Shown in pieces: positions 8,901-17,672 of a stretch of DNA of 64,000 nt. Origin of the DNA: Flavobacterium limi (lineage in GTDB: Bacteria; Bacteroidota; Bacteroidia; Flavobacteriales; Flavobacteriaceae); NCBI RefSeq assembly GCF_010645075.1, contig NZ_JAADZV010000005.1:186001-250000 (forward strand), read 5' to 3'. The notes below the pieces were generated by a model. That model was not told where the DNA came from, made no database searches, and worked only from the letters and a program-made list of their open reading frames with translations. Position 1 is the stretch's first letter; every line of letters begins with the position of its first letter. The position numbers were made by a program, and so were the translations under genes.

Positions 8901-11405
8901 TTATGGATTTTCCTGCTCGCGCCTCCTTATGGCTATCTGTTTGATGGCGAGCTCTACATTTCCCCCAAGTTCCGAGGCAAGCTGCATCACTTCCAGTTTT
9001 TCGGTTTCTTCGGTTGTGTAGGCATAATATTCTTCTAGGCTGACTTCTGTGGCATAAACCGCGGAGTGCGTTCCTCCAAGTCCGATCCATACTTCCTTGT
9101 AAAGCCGTGATGCATCATTGTTCATATTAATGGAAAGCACCTGCGCCTTTTCCTTATCGGTCAGCCCCAACATGGCCTGGATGTCATCAAACTTGTTCAT
9201 GTATTTGCGCTGGTCAAGCAGGATCTTGCAGTCCGAATTGTTGATGATGCTTTCCTTGACAATAGGGGACTTAATAATATCATCCACTTCCTGGGTGACC
9301 ACAATGGCCTCTCCAAAGAATTTGCGGACAGTCTTGAAAAGATACTTGAGGTATTCGGCCATTCCTTCCTTGGCAATGGCTTTCCATGCCTCTTCAATAA
9401 GGATCAGTTTACGGATGCCCTTGAGCCTGCGCATCTTATTGATGAAAACCTCCATGATGATTATCGTCACAATGGGAAAAAGGATTTTGTGGTCCTTGAT
9501 CGCATCAATTTCAAACACTATAAAACGTTTGGACAGCAGGTCGAGCTGTTTATCGGAATTCAGCAGGTAATCGTATTCGCCTCCTTGGTAATAAGGCTCC
9601 AGCACATTTAGGAAATTGGCGAGGTCAAAGTCTTTTTCCCTTACCTGCTTTGCTTCCAATACCTGACGGAAATCCTCCTTTACGTAACGGTAAAAACCAT
9701 TAAAAGAAGGAAATGCATCAAGTTGTCTGATCCTTTCAATATAGCCGCTCACCGCATTGGAGAGAGCCACTTCCTCGGAGCGCGTAGGCGGCTCGTCATC
9801 ACGTTTCCATAAGGTCAGTATGAGGGTTTTGATGCTTTCCCTCTTTTCAATATCGAAAACCCCGTCATCGGTATAAAAAGGATTAAAGGCAATGGGATTG
9901 TCCTCGGTATAGGTAAAATATACCCCGTCTTCGCCTTTTGTCTTCGCTTTGATAAGTTCGCACAAACCCTGATACGAGTTGCCGGTATCCACAAGCAATA
10001 CATGGGACCCTTGTTCATAATACTGCCGCACCATATGGTTGGTGAAAAATGACTTGCCGCTTCCCGAGGGGCCGAGTATGAACTTGTTGCGGTTGGTAAT
10101 AATACCGCGTTTCATCGGCAGGTCCGAAATGTCCAGATGGATCGGTTTCCCTGTAAGCCTGTCCGCCATCTTGATGCCGAAGGGAGATGGTGAATTATGG
10201 TAATTGGTTTCCTCTGTGAAGAAACACAAAGCAGGCTCGATAAAAGTGTAAAAGCTTTCCTCGCTAGGGAAATCTCCCGCATTTCCTGGCATTCCCGCCC
10301 AATACAGTGTAGCGGTATCAGTCGTGTTATGCCTTGGCTTGCATTCCATAAGGGCCAGTGCGCTCCCGCAGTCGTTCTTCAGCTGTTTGAGCTCGGATGG
10401 GTCGTCCGACCATGCCATGATATTGAAATGCGCGCGGATGGAAGACAGCCCAAAAGAATGTGCCTCATTGAGATAGCGTTCGATCCATTCTTTGTTGATC
10501 TGGTTCGCGCGGCTGTAGCGTGCCAGCGAGTGCATGTTTCGGGCTGACTTTTCAAACTTCAGCAGGTTCTCCTCGCTGTTGTCCAGAAACAGGTACTGGT
10601 TGTAAATGTGGTTGCAGTTCAGCAGCAGTCCCACAGGCGCGGCAAAAGAAAGACGGCAGTCACTGCGGTCGGTGGAAAGTTTTTCATATCGCGTATCAGC
10701 TGATACAAATGAGGGCAGGTTGTCGGTGTCAGAAAGCGTATGCAGGCACAGCCTTTTATTTCCCACACGGACCTCTTCGCTGCCCAGCGCAATATCCTGC
10801 AGCGGGCTTCCGGTTTCCCTTGAAAGGGTCAGGTACTGTTCCAGCAGTCCCTGTCTGTCTTCAGATCCAATAATGTCTTCTTCGCTCATCCGGCTGATTT
10901 TGACAAATCCGCAGTCGTTTATAATGCGCTCAAACTGCGATACGGCTTCCATAAAACGATGTATGGCTTCTTTATCCCTGATTTCTTTTGGTATCAATGC
11001 ACCTTTGCACAGCGAGGAGAAATTGCTCTGCATCCTCATGCGCTCTTTGGTGGTCTTGGTCAGAAACAGGTAGCAGTAATGGTTCAGGAACGGACGCTCA
11101 TTAAAGTGCCGCTGATAAGACCTGGCCAGAAAACTGTGGTCATCCTTATCTAATTCAGGATCATAATTTTCCCTGATGTACCAGTCCTGTTTATGGACGA
11201 CCGTGAAATCAGGCAGGGTCTTAATGGCCTTATGCCAGGCAGAATGAATAGCCTCATACTCGGCGGAGGCCACCGTAAAAAGCTCCGGCAGCCTGACTTC
11301 AAAGCAGGCAGTAATATCGGCATCCTTGGAAAGGATGCAGTTGTTCTCTACTGCCAGCAGTGGAAACCTGCTTTCCAGTGTTGTGGTCTTGGCTGTATTT
11401 CTCAT
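8901..11405 (-). CDS. traG: Conjugation ATPase TraG, VirB4 family
   Basis: 834-aa VirB4-like ATPase that powers assembly of the mating apparatus. Walker A GPSGSGKS lies near residue 443 and the Walker B region LILIEEAW near residue 667. The N-terminal half has the TraG/VirB4 substrate-like domain. Length is normal. The start codon overlaps the traF stop by 4 nt. It is the longest and best conserved gene of the transfer operon. Confidence 0.96.
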   Translation of the reverse strand: MRNTAKTTTLESRFPLLAVENNCILSKDADITACFEVRLPELFTVASAEYEAIHSAWHKAIKTLPDFTVVHKQDWYIRENYDPELDKDDHSFLARSYQRHFNERPFLNHYCYLFLTKTTKERMRMQSNFSSLCKGALIPKEIRDKEAIHRFMEAVSQFERIINDCGFVKISRMSEEDIIGSEDRQGLLEQYLTLSRETGSPLQDIALGSEEVRVGNKRLCLHTLSDTDNLPSFVSADTRYEKLSTDRSDCRLSFAAPVGLLLNCNHIYNQYLFLDNSEENLLKFEKSARNMHSLARYSRANQINKEWIERYLNEAHSFGLSSIRAHFNIMAWSDDPSELKQLKNDCGSALALMECKPRHNTTDTATLYWAGMPGNAGDFPSEESFYTFIEPALCFFTEETNYHNSPSPFGIKMADRLTGKPIHLDISDLPMKRGIITNRNKFILGPSGSGKSFFTNHMVRQYYEQGSHVLLVDTGNSYQGLCELIKAKTKGEDGVYFTYTEDNPIAFNPFYTDDGVFDIEKRESIKTLILTLWKRDDEPPTRSEEVALSNAVSGYIERIRQLDAFPSFNGFYRYVKEDFRQVLEAKQVREKDFDLANFLNVLEPYYQGGEYDYLLNSDKQLDLLSKRFIVFEIDAIKDHKILFPIVTIIIMEVFINKMRRLKGIRKLILIEEAWKAIAKEGMAEYLKYLFKTVRKFFGEAIVVTQEVDDIIKSPIVKESIINNSDCKILLDQRKYMNKFDDIQAMLGLTDKEKAQVLSINMNNDASRLYKEVWIGLGGTHSAVYATEVSLEEYYAYTTEETEKLEVMQLASELGGNVELAIKQIAIRRREQENP

Positions 11406-11734
11406 ACCGTAGTGGGTTTAGAAGTTGACCTTAAGCAGCGACGTACCGGTTTGCGGCAGATGATGTAACGGGGATGCCTTTTTTTTGCTCCGATTTTCAT
11501 CAGTCCGTGTTCACCGTACTTTCTGTTGAGCGAGAAGGTCTGCCACACAATCAGCGAAGCACCGCCTGCCCCAAGAAAAAGACAGATATAGGAACTGGTT
11601 CCGGCCATATACAGGATCATGACCAGGATAAGTATTCCCAGCAGCCCGCCTGCGAAAATGAAAAGGTACTGTGCCTTCAGCCCCCTGAATTCAACTGTCC
11701 TTCCAATACCTTTGTTGATGTTGTACGTATCCAT
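11402..11734 (-). CDS. traF: Conjugative transposon protein TraF (DUF4133), VirB3-like
   Basis: 110-aa membrane protein. It starts with the family-typical MDTYNINKGIGR and has two adjacent hydrophobic helices (YLFIFAGGLLGILILVMILYMA and YICLFLGAGGASLIVW) with a basic C-terminus. DUF4133 proteins match VirB3 in size, topology and position just before the VirB4-like ATPase. The stop overlaps the traG start by 4 nt. Confidence 0.93.
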   Translation of the reverse strand: MDTYNINKGIGRTVEFRGLKAQYLFIFAGGLLGILILVMILYMAGTSSYICLFLGAGGASLIVWQTFSLNRKYGEHGLMKIGAKKRHPRYIICRKPVRRCLRSTSKPTTV

Positions 11735-11743
11735 AGTGCAGGG

Positions 11744-12052
11744 TTAAAGGAAGAAGGAGCGTAGTATTGTAGCCGCCACAATAAGAAAGATACAGGCTCC
11801 GAACCAGCTTGCCGCGGTTTTTGAGGTGTCGGGATCACCGCTGCTGAATTTGTTATACACTTTAACCCCGCCAATTAACCCTACTACTGCGCCTATCGCA
11901 TAGATAAGCTGAGTGGCCGGGTCAAAATAGGAGGTGACCATCTGGGTGGCTTCCGTAATACCTGCCGTACCATTTCCCTGCGCAGATAACTGAAAGGATG
12001 ACAGCACAACGATTGCTGCCTGCAGGATTTTTTTTCTTTGTTTTTTCATCAT
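11744..12052 (-). CDS. traE: Conjugative transposon protein TraE (DUF4134)
   Basis: 102 aa from the ATG at 12052 (MMKKQRKKILQAAIVVLSSFQLSAQG), which gives a proper signal peptide; the open frame extends to 12085 but adds nothing plausible. The mature protein has two membrane helices (LIYAIGAVVGLIGGVKVY and WFGACIFLIVAATILRSFF) separated by a short loop, the topology of VirB2-like pilins. It is the first gene of the traE-Q operon. The 5' leader contains a short hairpin (CCCGCA/TGCGGG, 12079-12093). Confidence 0.9.
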   Translation of the reverse strand: MMKKQRKKILQAAIVVLSSFQLSAQGNGTAGITEATQMVTSYFDPATQLIYAIGAVVGLIGGVKVYNKFSSGDPDTSKTAASWFGACIFLIVAATILRSFFL

Positions 12053-12197
12053 TAAACACTTTAGATTGTTACTGTATTCCCGCACTATGCGGGTTCTGAC
12101 GACAAAAGTGTGATGAAAATTAAGTGCGTGATGTAAAGTGGCTTTCTGTGGAACTAATTGGCAGCCAGATGTAGGGAATCTAATTTTCAGGCCAAAA

Positions 12198-12227
12198 AAA
12201 CGTCGAAACGCGGTAGTTTCGACGTTT
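12198..12227 (-). terminator. Terminator between traD and traE
   Basis: A perfect 12-bp inverted repeat, AAACGTCGAAAC and its complement GTTTCGACGTTT (12216-12227), with a 6-nt loop. On the minus strand it runs straight into a T-run (A-run at 12194-12200). It also has a T-run on the plus side, so it may act both ways. It separates traA-B-D from the traE-Q operon, implying a distinct promoter for traE between about 12055 and 12195. Confidence 0.75.
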
Positions 12228-12328
12228 AAATTTTTTCATTAAAAGCAAGTGATAAGCTAGGATTTGTGTTCTTTAGTACTTAATTCCCCTAATAAATCAA
12301 TCATTAAATAATAAAGGGGATTTTGTCC

Positions 12329-12964
12329 TCAGACAAAATCCCCAATATCAAAATCATTGAAATCATTTTTCCGCAGATAAGAAGAACCGGAATCCTTTTC
12401 AGAGGAAAGGCTGCCGTCCAGCAGCTCTGCTATTTTTCGGGAAGCACTTTCCATGGAATTTTCCAGCAGGCTGAATAATTCGGTTCCTTGTATTTTTTGA
12501 ACTAATGCAATGGCTGTTTCCTTTTGGGATGGCTCTAGCTTGTCCTTTGTTAGCAGCATCCCTACAGCGCTTAATTCCTCGAAGGTAACCCCTTGGGCAA
12601 AACCGTCATTCCATGCCGACATTCCATAGCCGATCCATTCTTCTTCTTCTTCTTCTTCCAAATCGGGCTGATTTCTGAAAACATCGTCCAGTTCTTCCTG
12701 CGGAATTTCTATATCAAAATCTTCTTTGTCGATTTCAATATCAAAATTAACGGTTTGTTGTTTCTTATTGCTGCGTGGGCGCTCAGCGGCACTCTTTGGC
12801 GTCGAAAGGCGTTGTACCATTTTAGGCTGTCCCATAACATTGGGCAGTTTATGACTGGGCTCCCCCCGAACAGGCTTCTCCTTTTTCCGTATCTGAATAC
12901 TAATTTTATCATGCAGAAGCAAGGCTATTACAACCAAAAGGCATATCAAAATCAACGTTTCCAT
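12329..12964 (-). CDS. traD: Conjugal transfer protein TraD
   Basis: 211-aa protein anchored by an N-terminal helix (METLILICLLVVIALLLHDKI). A basic, Pro-rich linker and a very acidic central stretch follow (FDIEIDKEDFDIEIPQEEL, then a run of eight Glu near residues 102-109). The C-terminal domain contains WNDGFAQGVTFEELSAVGMLL. The start METLILICLLVVIALLL and the IPQEELDDVF element match the TraD of Flavobacteria ICEs. It is third in the traA-B-D unit, 2 bp after traB. Its role is unknown; a membrane-linked accessory to processing is inference. Confidence 0.75.
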   Translation of the reverse strand: METLILICLLVVIALLLHDKISIQIRKKEKPVRGEPSHKLPNVMGQPKMVQRLSTPKSAAERPRSNKKQQTVNFDIEIDKEDFDIEIPQEELDDVFRNQPDLEEEEEEEWIGYGMSAWNDGFAQGVTFEELSAVGMLLTKDKLEPSQKETAIALVQKIQGTELFSLLENSMESASRKIAELLDGSLSSEKDSGSSYLRKNDFNDFDIGDFV

Positions 12965-12966
12965 AA

Positions 12967-13383
12967 TTAAAATATAGGTTTATACTTATCATTAAAACTT
13001 GAGATAATCTGCTCACCAAACTCCTGAAAATGATATTCGAGCAGATTGTCCAGATACGCGTAAATGCTGACCTTATCCTCTCCAATAACCTGTACGATAC
13101 GGGTGAGCTTCTCATGAAAATCCGGCCGGATATATACTGTTTTTCCTTCACGGGCGTTGGTTCCGGACTTTTTGAAAAATAGGCTTTCGTAATTTTCTTC
13201 GCCCAGTTTTTTGATTTTGCTGCGCTCTTTCGGAAAATATTTGTCCTTAGATTTTTTTATAACGTCTTTAGGTTGCTCGGAAGGAAGCTGTAAACCTTCT
13301 TTTTTTACCCCCTCTACCATCAGGTTCATCATCATCTCTTCGTTAATTTCAGGAATGGCTTTTTTGTTATTGTATTTTTCCAT
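12967..13383 (-). CDS. traB: Conjugal transfer protein TraB (DUF3408)
   Basis: 138-aa cytoplasmic protein. The disordered, Lys-rich first half is followed by a ribbon-helix-helix-like C-terminal domain (VYIRPDFHEKLTRIVQVIGEDKVSIYAYLDNLLEYHFQEF), the DUF3408 signature. DUF3408 proteins lie next to the ParA-like TraA in Bacteroidota ICEs and probably bind DNA. It lies 4 bp after traA and 2 bp before traD. Confidence 0.85.
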   Translation of the reverse strand: MEKYNNKKAIPEINEEMMMNLMVEGVKKEGLQLPSEQPKDVIKKSKDKYFPKERSKIKKLGEENYESLFFKKSGTNAREGKTVYIRPDFHEKLTRIVQVIGEDKVSIYAYLDNLLEYHFQEFGEQIISSFNDKYKPIF

Positions 13384-13387
13384 GATC

Positions 13388-14155
13388 CTATAATTGGGTG
13401 ATTCGTAAAAATTCTGTCATAAACTGGTCAAGACGGCACGTGCTCATCAGCCGCTCATCAGGAGGCATCAGGGTGGAACGAAAAACAGTTCTGGCATCTG
13501 CTTCGCTTTCTTTGCGAAAACGGGTGCTGTTCATGATCTGGCAATCCATTAGGCTTAGGCCTAGCTCATCAATAAGTTTGTTATAGAGCTTGTACAGAGG
13601 GGAGCGTTCACGGCCGTCCACCTGATTCCAAAACAGGTTGATTGTTTTTATTGACGTATCTCCCTTTTTCATAATAACATCCTTCATTAGCTGGGTAAAT
13701 ATAAGGGTGCTTTCCATCACAACGCGATCCGCTGTGATCGGCGTAAAAATGTGATGCATACCAGCAAGGGCTTTCAAAATGCCCGGCGTGTTTACTGTTC
13801 CCGGAAGATCAAAAAAGATATAATCAACAGGAGTAGACAGAGAATCTAAAAAGTCATGTGCCGCCTGAAGCACTCCTTCGGCTTTATGCTGAAAGATCGG
13901 ATACGCTTTCTTGTTGATTGCTGTAAACTGCCTGAAGGCAGCCTTTTTTAAAAACTCATTTTCCATGACCATTGATAAATCCCGGTCTTTCATTTTCATG
14001 AGACTGTGTTGCGGGAAGTCGGCATCGAATACCGCCACATTGTAACCAAGGCGGTAATGCAGGGTACTGGCGGCAAGCGCAGTAAAGGTGCTTTTGCCCA
14101 CACCCCCCTTTTGGGAGGAAAAGGCAACGAATACGGGTTGATTTTCTGTTTTCAT
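13388..14155 (-). CDS. traA: ParA/MinD-family ATPase TraA
   Basis: 255-aa ParA-type ATPase. The deviant Walker A motif KGGVGKST lies at residues 16-23, followed by VFDADFPQHS (Walker A') and FFDLPGTVNTPG (Walker B region). Such ATPases open the tra region of Bacteroidota ICEs and are thought to position or stabilise the element with the DUF3408 partner. It starts the traA-B-D unit; upstream is the 650-bp non-coding region with short repeats and the oriT candidate. Confidence 0.93.
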   Translation of the reverse strand: MKTENQPVFVAFSSQKGGVGKSTFTALAASTLHYRLGYNVAVFDADFPQHSLMKMKDRDLSMVMENEFLKKAAFRQFTAINKKAYPIFQHKAEGVLQAAHDFLDSLSTPVDYIFFDLPGTVNTPGILKALAGMHHIFTPITADRVVMESTLIFTQLMKDVIMKKGDTSIKTINLFWNQVDGRERSPLYKLYNKLIDELGLSLMDCQIMNSTRFRKESEADARTVFRSTLMPPDERLMSTCRLDQFMTEFLRITQL

Positions 14156-14195
14156 TTTTATGTTATTTAATATTTACTTATATCTGTACGCGCAG

Positions 14196-14415
14196 TTGTA
14201 AGTATCCAGGTGGACCTTTCAGTGTGCACTTATGCACTTGACCATATACTTACATGATGTGGTATTGATGTATTTACAAGAGTAGATGCATTTTTATCGG
14301 GTTATATGCATTGATATGTATTTGTGATCCTATTTATATACAAACCCAAATCTGTAAATCTGGCCCTGTACAGGTGTATGCATAATTGATAAATTACGTC
14401 CCAACATACTTACAT
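14196..14415. repeat. ATACTTACAT repeats upstream of traA
   Basis: ATACTTACAT occurs exactly at 14246-14255 and 14406-14415, and in inverted orientation with one mismatch (TTGTAAGTAT) at 14196-14205. A tandem pair TGCACTT/TGCACTT lies at about 14225-14239. Spacing is irregular, so these are not iterons of an origin. They could be sites for a ParA/DUF3408 partner or another regulator. Confidence 0.4.
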
Positions 14416-14643
14416 CCCTGCGCCTTTTTGCACACACAAAGAAATGCAGGTATATATGTGCTTCATTTTAGCTGGCATTAATTGGCGTTCAAAGACTTTT
14501 TTTGGTACTCTTCTGACTTATAGTACTTTGATAGAGAGTGCTTTCTTTTGTACTGTGATATTTACTAACGGACTTATGCAAAAACAAATAAACATTTCTG
14601 GCAATAAAGAGGACAGCTTAAGGCTATCTTTCCTTCTATATTT

Positions 14644-14668
14644 AATCCGTCCCGAAGGGCGGATTTTT
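14644..14668 (+). terminator. Hairpin with T-run before the oriT candidate
   Basis: AATCCG-T-CCC pairs with GGG-CGGATT around a GAA loop, with one bulged T, and is followed by TTTT. It looks like a plus-strand intrinsic terminator, although no convincing gene precedes it. It may insulate mobA and the transfer origin from read-through. Confidence 0.45.
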
Positions 14669-14684
14669 GTGTTCGCCAGAACAC

Positions 14685-14740
14685 GGCAAGTTGTGTTTTG
14701 AGGCACTCGAAACGGAGTTCGTGCCCCAAAACAACTTGCC
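14685..14740. other. oriT: Candidate origin of transfer (oriT) inverted repeat
   Basis: A 22-nt arm (14685-14706, starting GGCAAGTTGT and ending GGCAC) is nearly complementary to a 20-nt arm (14721-14740, GTGCCCCAAAACAACTTGCC), with two extra bases in the first arm and a 14-nt loop. A GC-rich CTACCGGGGGC follows at once. A long imperfect inverted repeat just upstream of mobA, in the gap before the relaxosome genes, is the usual arrangement of a transfer origin. The nick site cannot be located by eye. Confidence 0.5.
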
Positions 14741-14804
14741 CTACCGGGGGCTGGAAAAACCTTCCGAAGTCAGGTTTTATTGCAGAAGTTATAATCGATT
14801 TAAG

Positions 14805-15248
14805 ATGAAAGAAGAAAATAAAAGAAGAGGCGGCAAAGGGGGCAGGAATCCGAAAATTGATCCCAGCATACACAGACATGTTTTTCGTTTGACTGAAAAG
14901 GAAAATGCGAAACTGTTATCGCTATATGAATCGTCAGGAATGCACAATAAGGCAAAATTTATCATATCCCTTTTATTTGGAAAAGAAGTGAAGACAGTTA
15001 GAATAGACAAGGGAACAGTTGATTTTTATATGCGGCTGACCACATTGCACAGTCAGTTCCGGTCAGTAGGAGTAAATTATAATCAGGTCGTGAAACTTTT
15101 GTACCGTAATTTTTCGGAGAAAAAGGCGGCAGCATACTTGTACAAGCTGGAAAAACAGACTGCCGAATTTGCCGCATTGTGCCAAAAAATTATCCTGATT
15201 GTACAGGAATTTGAGGAAAAACATTTTAAAAACGATAAATTAATTTAA
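14805..15248 (+). CDS. mobA: Mobilization protein MobA, relaxosome accessory
   Basis: 147 aa from the ATG at 14805 (MKEENKRRGGKGGRNPKIDP); the frame extends upstream through the oriT candidate but those residues are not family-like. The N-terminus is basic. A ribbon-helix-helix-like region (HRHVFRLTEKENAKLLSLYESSG) and a helical C-terminus (FRSVGVNYNQVVKLLYRNF) follow, as in BfmA/MobC-type accessory proteins that bind oriT and help the relaxase. In related ICEs mobB follows immediately; here the Hachiman genes intervene, and the end of hamB overlaps the mobA end by 9 bp, tail to tail. Confidence 0.85.
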   Translation: MKEENKRRGGKGGRNPKIDPSIHRHVFRLTEKENAKLLSLYESSGMHNKAKFIISLLFGKEVKTVRIDKGTVDFYMRLTTLHSQFRSVGVNYNQVVKLLYRNFSEKKAAAYLYKLEKQTAEFAALCQKIILIVQEFEEKHFKNDKLI

Positions 15249-17666
15249 AAAGCGTTCAATTTCAAATCTGTAGAAGTCATTAACTGAGTTTTTATACGCT
15301 TCAAATTCTGGACGTGAACGCAGATTATTGTATTCGTCAAAATATAAATATTGCAGCTGGCTGTCATTCTCAAGTCTGGAAATCAGACTGACACTAAGGC
15401 CTATTTTTGATAGATCGATTTTAGTCTGGTCCGTTGTACCGTAGATATAGGTATTGTAGTCATCCACGGAAATAAGTTTATAGTCATATAACATGATTAT
15501 AAATTTGTTCAGTTTGAAACTAATAAAATCATCCTCCATCTTCAGTTTTATAATGGCTAAATTAATCAGTTCCACATCCGTTTTTGTCCCTAGGTTAATG
15601 TAAAGTTTTGCTTCTTGCTGGCTTTCGGTCCTGCCGACTTCGCCGTACGTTTTCCCAAAAAAGGTCAGGGGATTCCTTTCAGCAATACGTGTCTTAAAAT
15701 AGGTAAACATACTGTTGACGTTTTCCTTGAGCGCCTTTTTCTGACTGATTGTAATATGATAATCATAGTATCTGCGTGCCTGCGGATATTGAAGCCGCTT
15801 AAATTCCGCATCTTTGACATCGGCATTATTTATGAATATGTAGTTGATCTTGCCCATCATGTCAAGCAGTGTCCAGCCCGGGCTGCTTCTAACCATTCCC
15901 AGAAGCTGGTCGAGCCTTCGGCAAATAGTATCAAGATCATCGTAAAAATTAGAAATTCCGGACTCTATGAGATACTGCTTAACGCTTTCAAAAGAGTTCT
16001 CAGGCGTTTTTGTAAGGAATGTTTCATCCTCCTGCACCTGGACGAAATGATCTTTTTTCCGGTCTCTTTCGCTTTTGGTCAGTTTGTCCAAATTAAAGGT
16101 ATCAAGAGTTGGGTTGTGTACAGCATCCTTGAAAATACGGCTGCGAAGCAGTCCGATTTTTGCAGCCATCTTTCCGTCTTTCCTGTTGAAAAGCGTACTG
16201 TTAACAAAGTGAACCGTTGGAAGCAGCTTTGTAAGGTCATTGGAAGCGGATGAAAAAATAGTATTTAAACGATTGACCCTGCCGATTAGGTTTGTCAGTT
16301 CCTTTCCTCCAAGTGAATAGGTGTTTAATATATAAAGATTGTCGATCGGCAGGTTCATTCCTTCCAGGATCACAGAGTTTGCAATGATGTATTTAATTTC
16401 CGGGAGATCTTTAAACTTGCTTTCCAAATATTCTTTGATAAGGTCCGGCAGCTTGCCGTGAAGGTAAATAATCCCGTGCTGCAGATGGTTTACCGCGTAG
16501 AATTTTTCATGAACCTCCTGCTTTAGGATTTTTATAAGTTCGTACACAGGCCCCGAGCTGTCAATTACCGGAAGGTGGCGCGTCAGTTCTTTGGCAGCCA
16601 GTTCTATGCTAACGGGCCGATAATTATACAGGAAATTTTTCTTGGTAGAAGTGGCGCTGATGTAGGCAAACATATCTTTAAAATGTCCCACGCCGTACTG
16701 TTCATTAACGAACCTGTTATATACCGTTACATTTCCATTCACGTTAAATTCATATATCTCAGGCTCTTTTATGTTGAAAGGAATTTTATGCTGGCTGATA
16801 CTTTGCTCCTGTGCAACCTTAAGGCTGTGCGCATCCTCAATCAGCGGGGAAAGGTAGACCACATTCTGATCGGGGTTTAGTGCGCGGTTTTTTGCCAGCA
16901 GCCGTGAAAGTAGAATACTGCGAGGGTCATCCTTTAAAATATTATGTGCCTCATCAATAAATAGCACATTAAAAAAGATGGCATTTTTGCTTAATAGGCG
17001 TAATGCACGCTCTTGGGTAAAGACTGCGATAAAAGAATCCTGGCCCTGGAACATTTCATCATGAATGATAATTTTTTTACCAAGACCTGCATTTCGGACC
17101 ATCTTATAGGTCTGCATAAGAAGTGACTTGGTAGGTACAATGATGGCGATCCTGCTTTTTACTGATGCATATTTTTTGATATAATCTACAATAACGGAAC
17201 TTTTACCGAATGAAGTTGGGGCTACATAGCTGACTTCTAAAGTTTTGTCGGAAAGCAGCTTTCGCTTACTGTTGTATTGATGTACGGTTTCTATATATTC
17301 CTCGTGCCTGTAACGCTCCAGTTCAATGCCGATGCAGTGGTCTTCCAGAGATTCCTGTTCCAGCAGTCCGTCGTTCAAAATTGCTTTGGCAACCGGATAA
17401 TAGCCGAAGTTGGCTGAGAAATCATAAAGAGGGGCGTAGTCCTTGTAGCGGGTACTGTACTTTAGTATGATATAGTAGGCGAACTCCGCATAGCTTGTTA
17501 ACCTGTTGTCGAGTTCGTAATTTTTCAGAAATATGATAGCGCAGCCTAAAATATATACAATTTCCTGATGGGTCAATTCAGCACCAATGGTCAGTTTTTC
17601 CATTGTTGTCCTGAATGATTCAATTTTATTTATATCCGTAAGTGCTGCTTTTTCTGTCTGGTTCAT
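15240..17666 (-). CDS. hamB: Hachiman system helicase HamB
   Basis: 808-aa superfamily 2 helicase. Walker A variant APTSFGKS is at residues 149-156, motif Ia IIVPTKSLLMQ near 175-185, the DEAH box at 238-241, and a motif VI variant LIGRVNRL near 460. It lies 6 bp after a HamA-like gene in the same operon. Hachiman defence needs HamA (DUF1837 nuclease) and HamB (helicase); in the described model HamB senses DNA and restrains HamA until activation. Length is within the HamB range. The pair sits inside the mobA-mobB block. Another SF2 helicase is possible from this sequence alone, but the HamA partner makes HamB likely. Confidence 0.85.
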   Translation of the reverse strand: MNQTEKAALTDINKIESFRTTMEKLTIGAELTHQEIVYILGCAIIFLKNYELDNRLTSYAEFAYYIILKYSTRYKDYAPLYDFSANFGYYPVAKAILNDGLLEQESLEDHCIGIELERYRHEEYIETVHQYNSKRKLLSDKTLEVSYVAPTSFGKSSVIVDYIKKYASVKSRIAIIVPTKSLLMQTYKMVRNAGLGKKIIIHDEMFQGQDSFIAVFTQERALRLLSKNAIFFNVLFIDEAHNILKDDPRSILLSRLLAKNRALNPDQNVVYLSPLIEDAHSLKVAQEQSISQHKIPFNIKEPEIYEFNVNGNVTVYNRFVNEQYGVGHFKDMFAYISATSTKKNFLYNYRPVSIELAAKELTRHLPVIDSSGPVYELIKILKQEVHEKFYAVNHLQHGIIYLHGKLPDLIKEYLESKFKDLPEIKYIIANSVILEGMNLPIDNLYILNTYSLGGKELTNLIGRVNRLNTIFSSASNDLTKLLPTVHFVNSTLFNRKDGKMAAKIGLLRSRIFKDAVHNPTLDTFNLDKLTKSERDRKKDHFVQVQEDETFLTKTPENSFESVKQYLIESGISNFYDDLDTICRRLDQLLGMVRSSPGWTLLDMMGKINYIFINNADVKDAEFKRLQYPQARRYYDYHITISQKKALKENVNSMFTYFKTRIAERNPLTFFGKTYGEVGRTESQQEAKLYINLGTKTDVELINLAIIKLKMEDDFISFKLNKFIIMLYDYKLISVDDYNTYIYGTTDQTKIDLSKIGLSVSLISRLENDSQLQYLYFDEYNNLRSRPEFEAYKNSVNDFYRFEIERFLN

Positions 17667-17672
17667 AAATAA

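Larger units (their letters stand above)
14156..14804. other. Non-coding region between traA and mobA
   Basis: About 650 bp without a believable gene, although open frames of 60-100 codons cross it on both strands. It separates divergent traA (minus) and mobA (plus), so it must hold both promoters. It contains repeated ATACTTACAT-like motifs on the traA side, a hairpin with a T-run at 14644-14668, and a long imperfect inverted repeat at 14685-14740 that is an oriT candidate. Confidence 0.6.

Noticed and set aside
14444..14879. Open frames of 60-100 codons on both strands in the traA-mobA gap
   Set aside because: They run through the hairpin, the inverted repeat and the mobA start, without family features.
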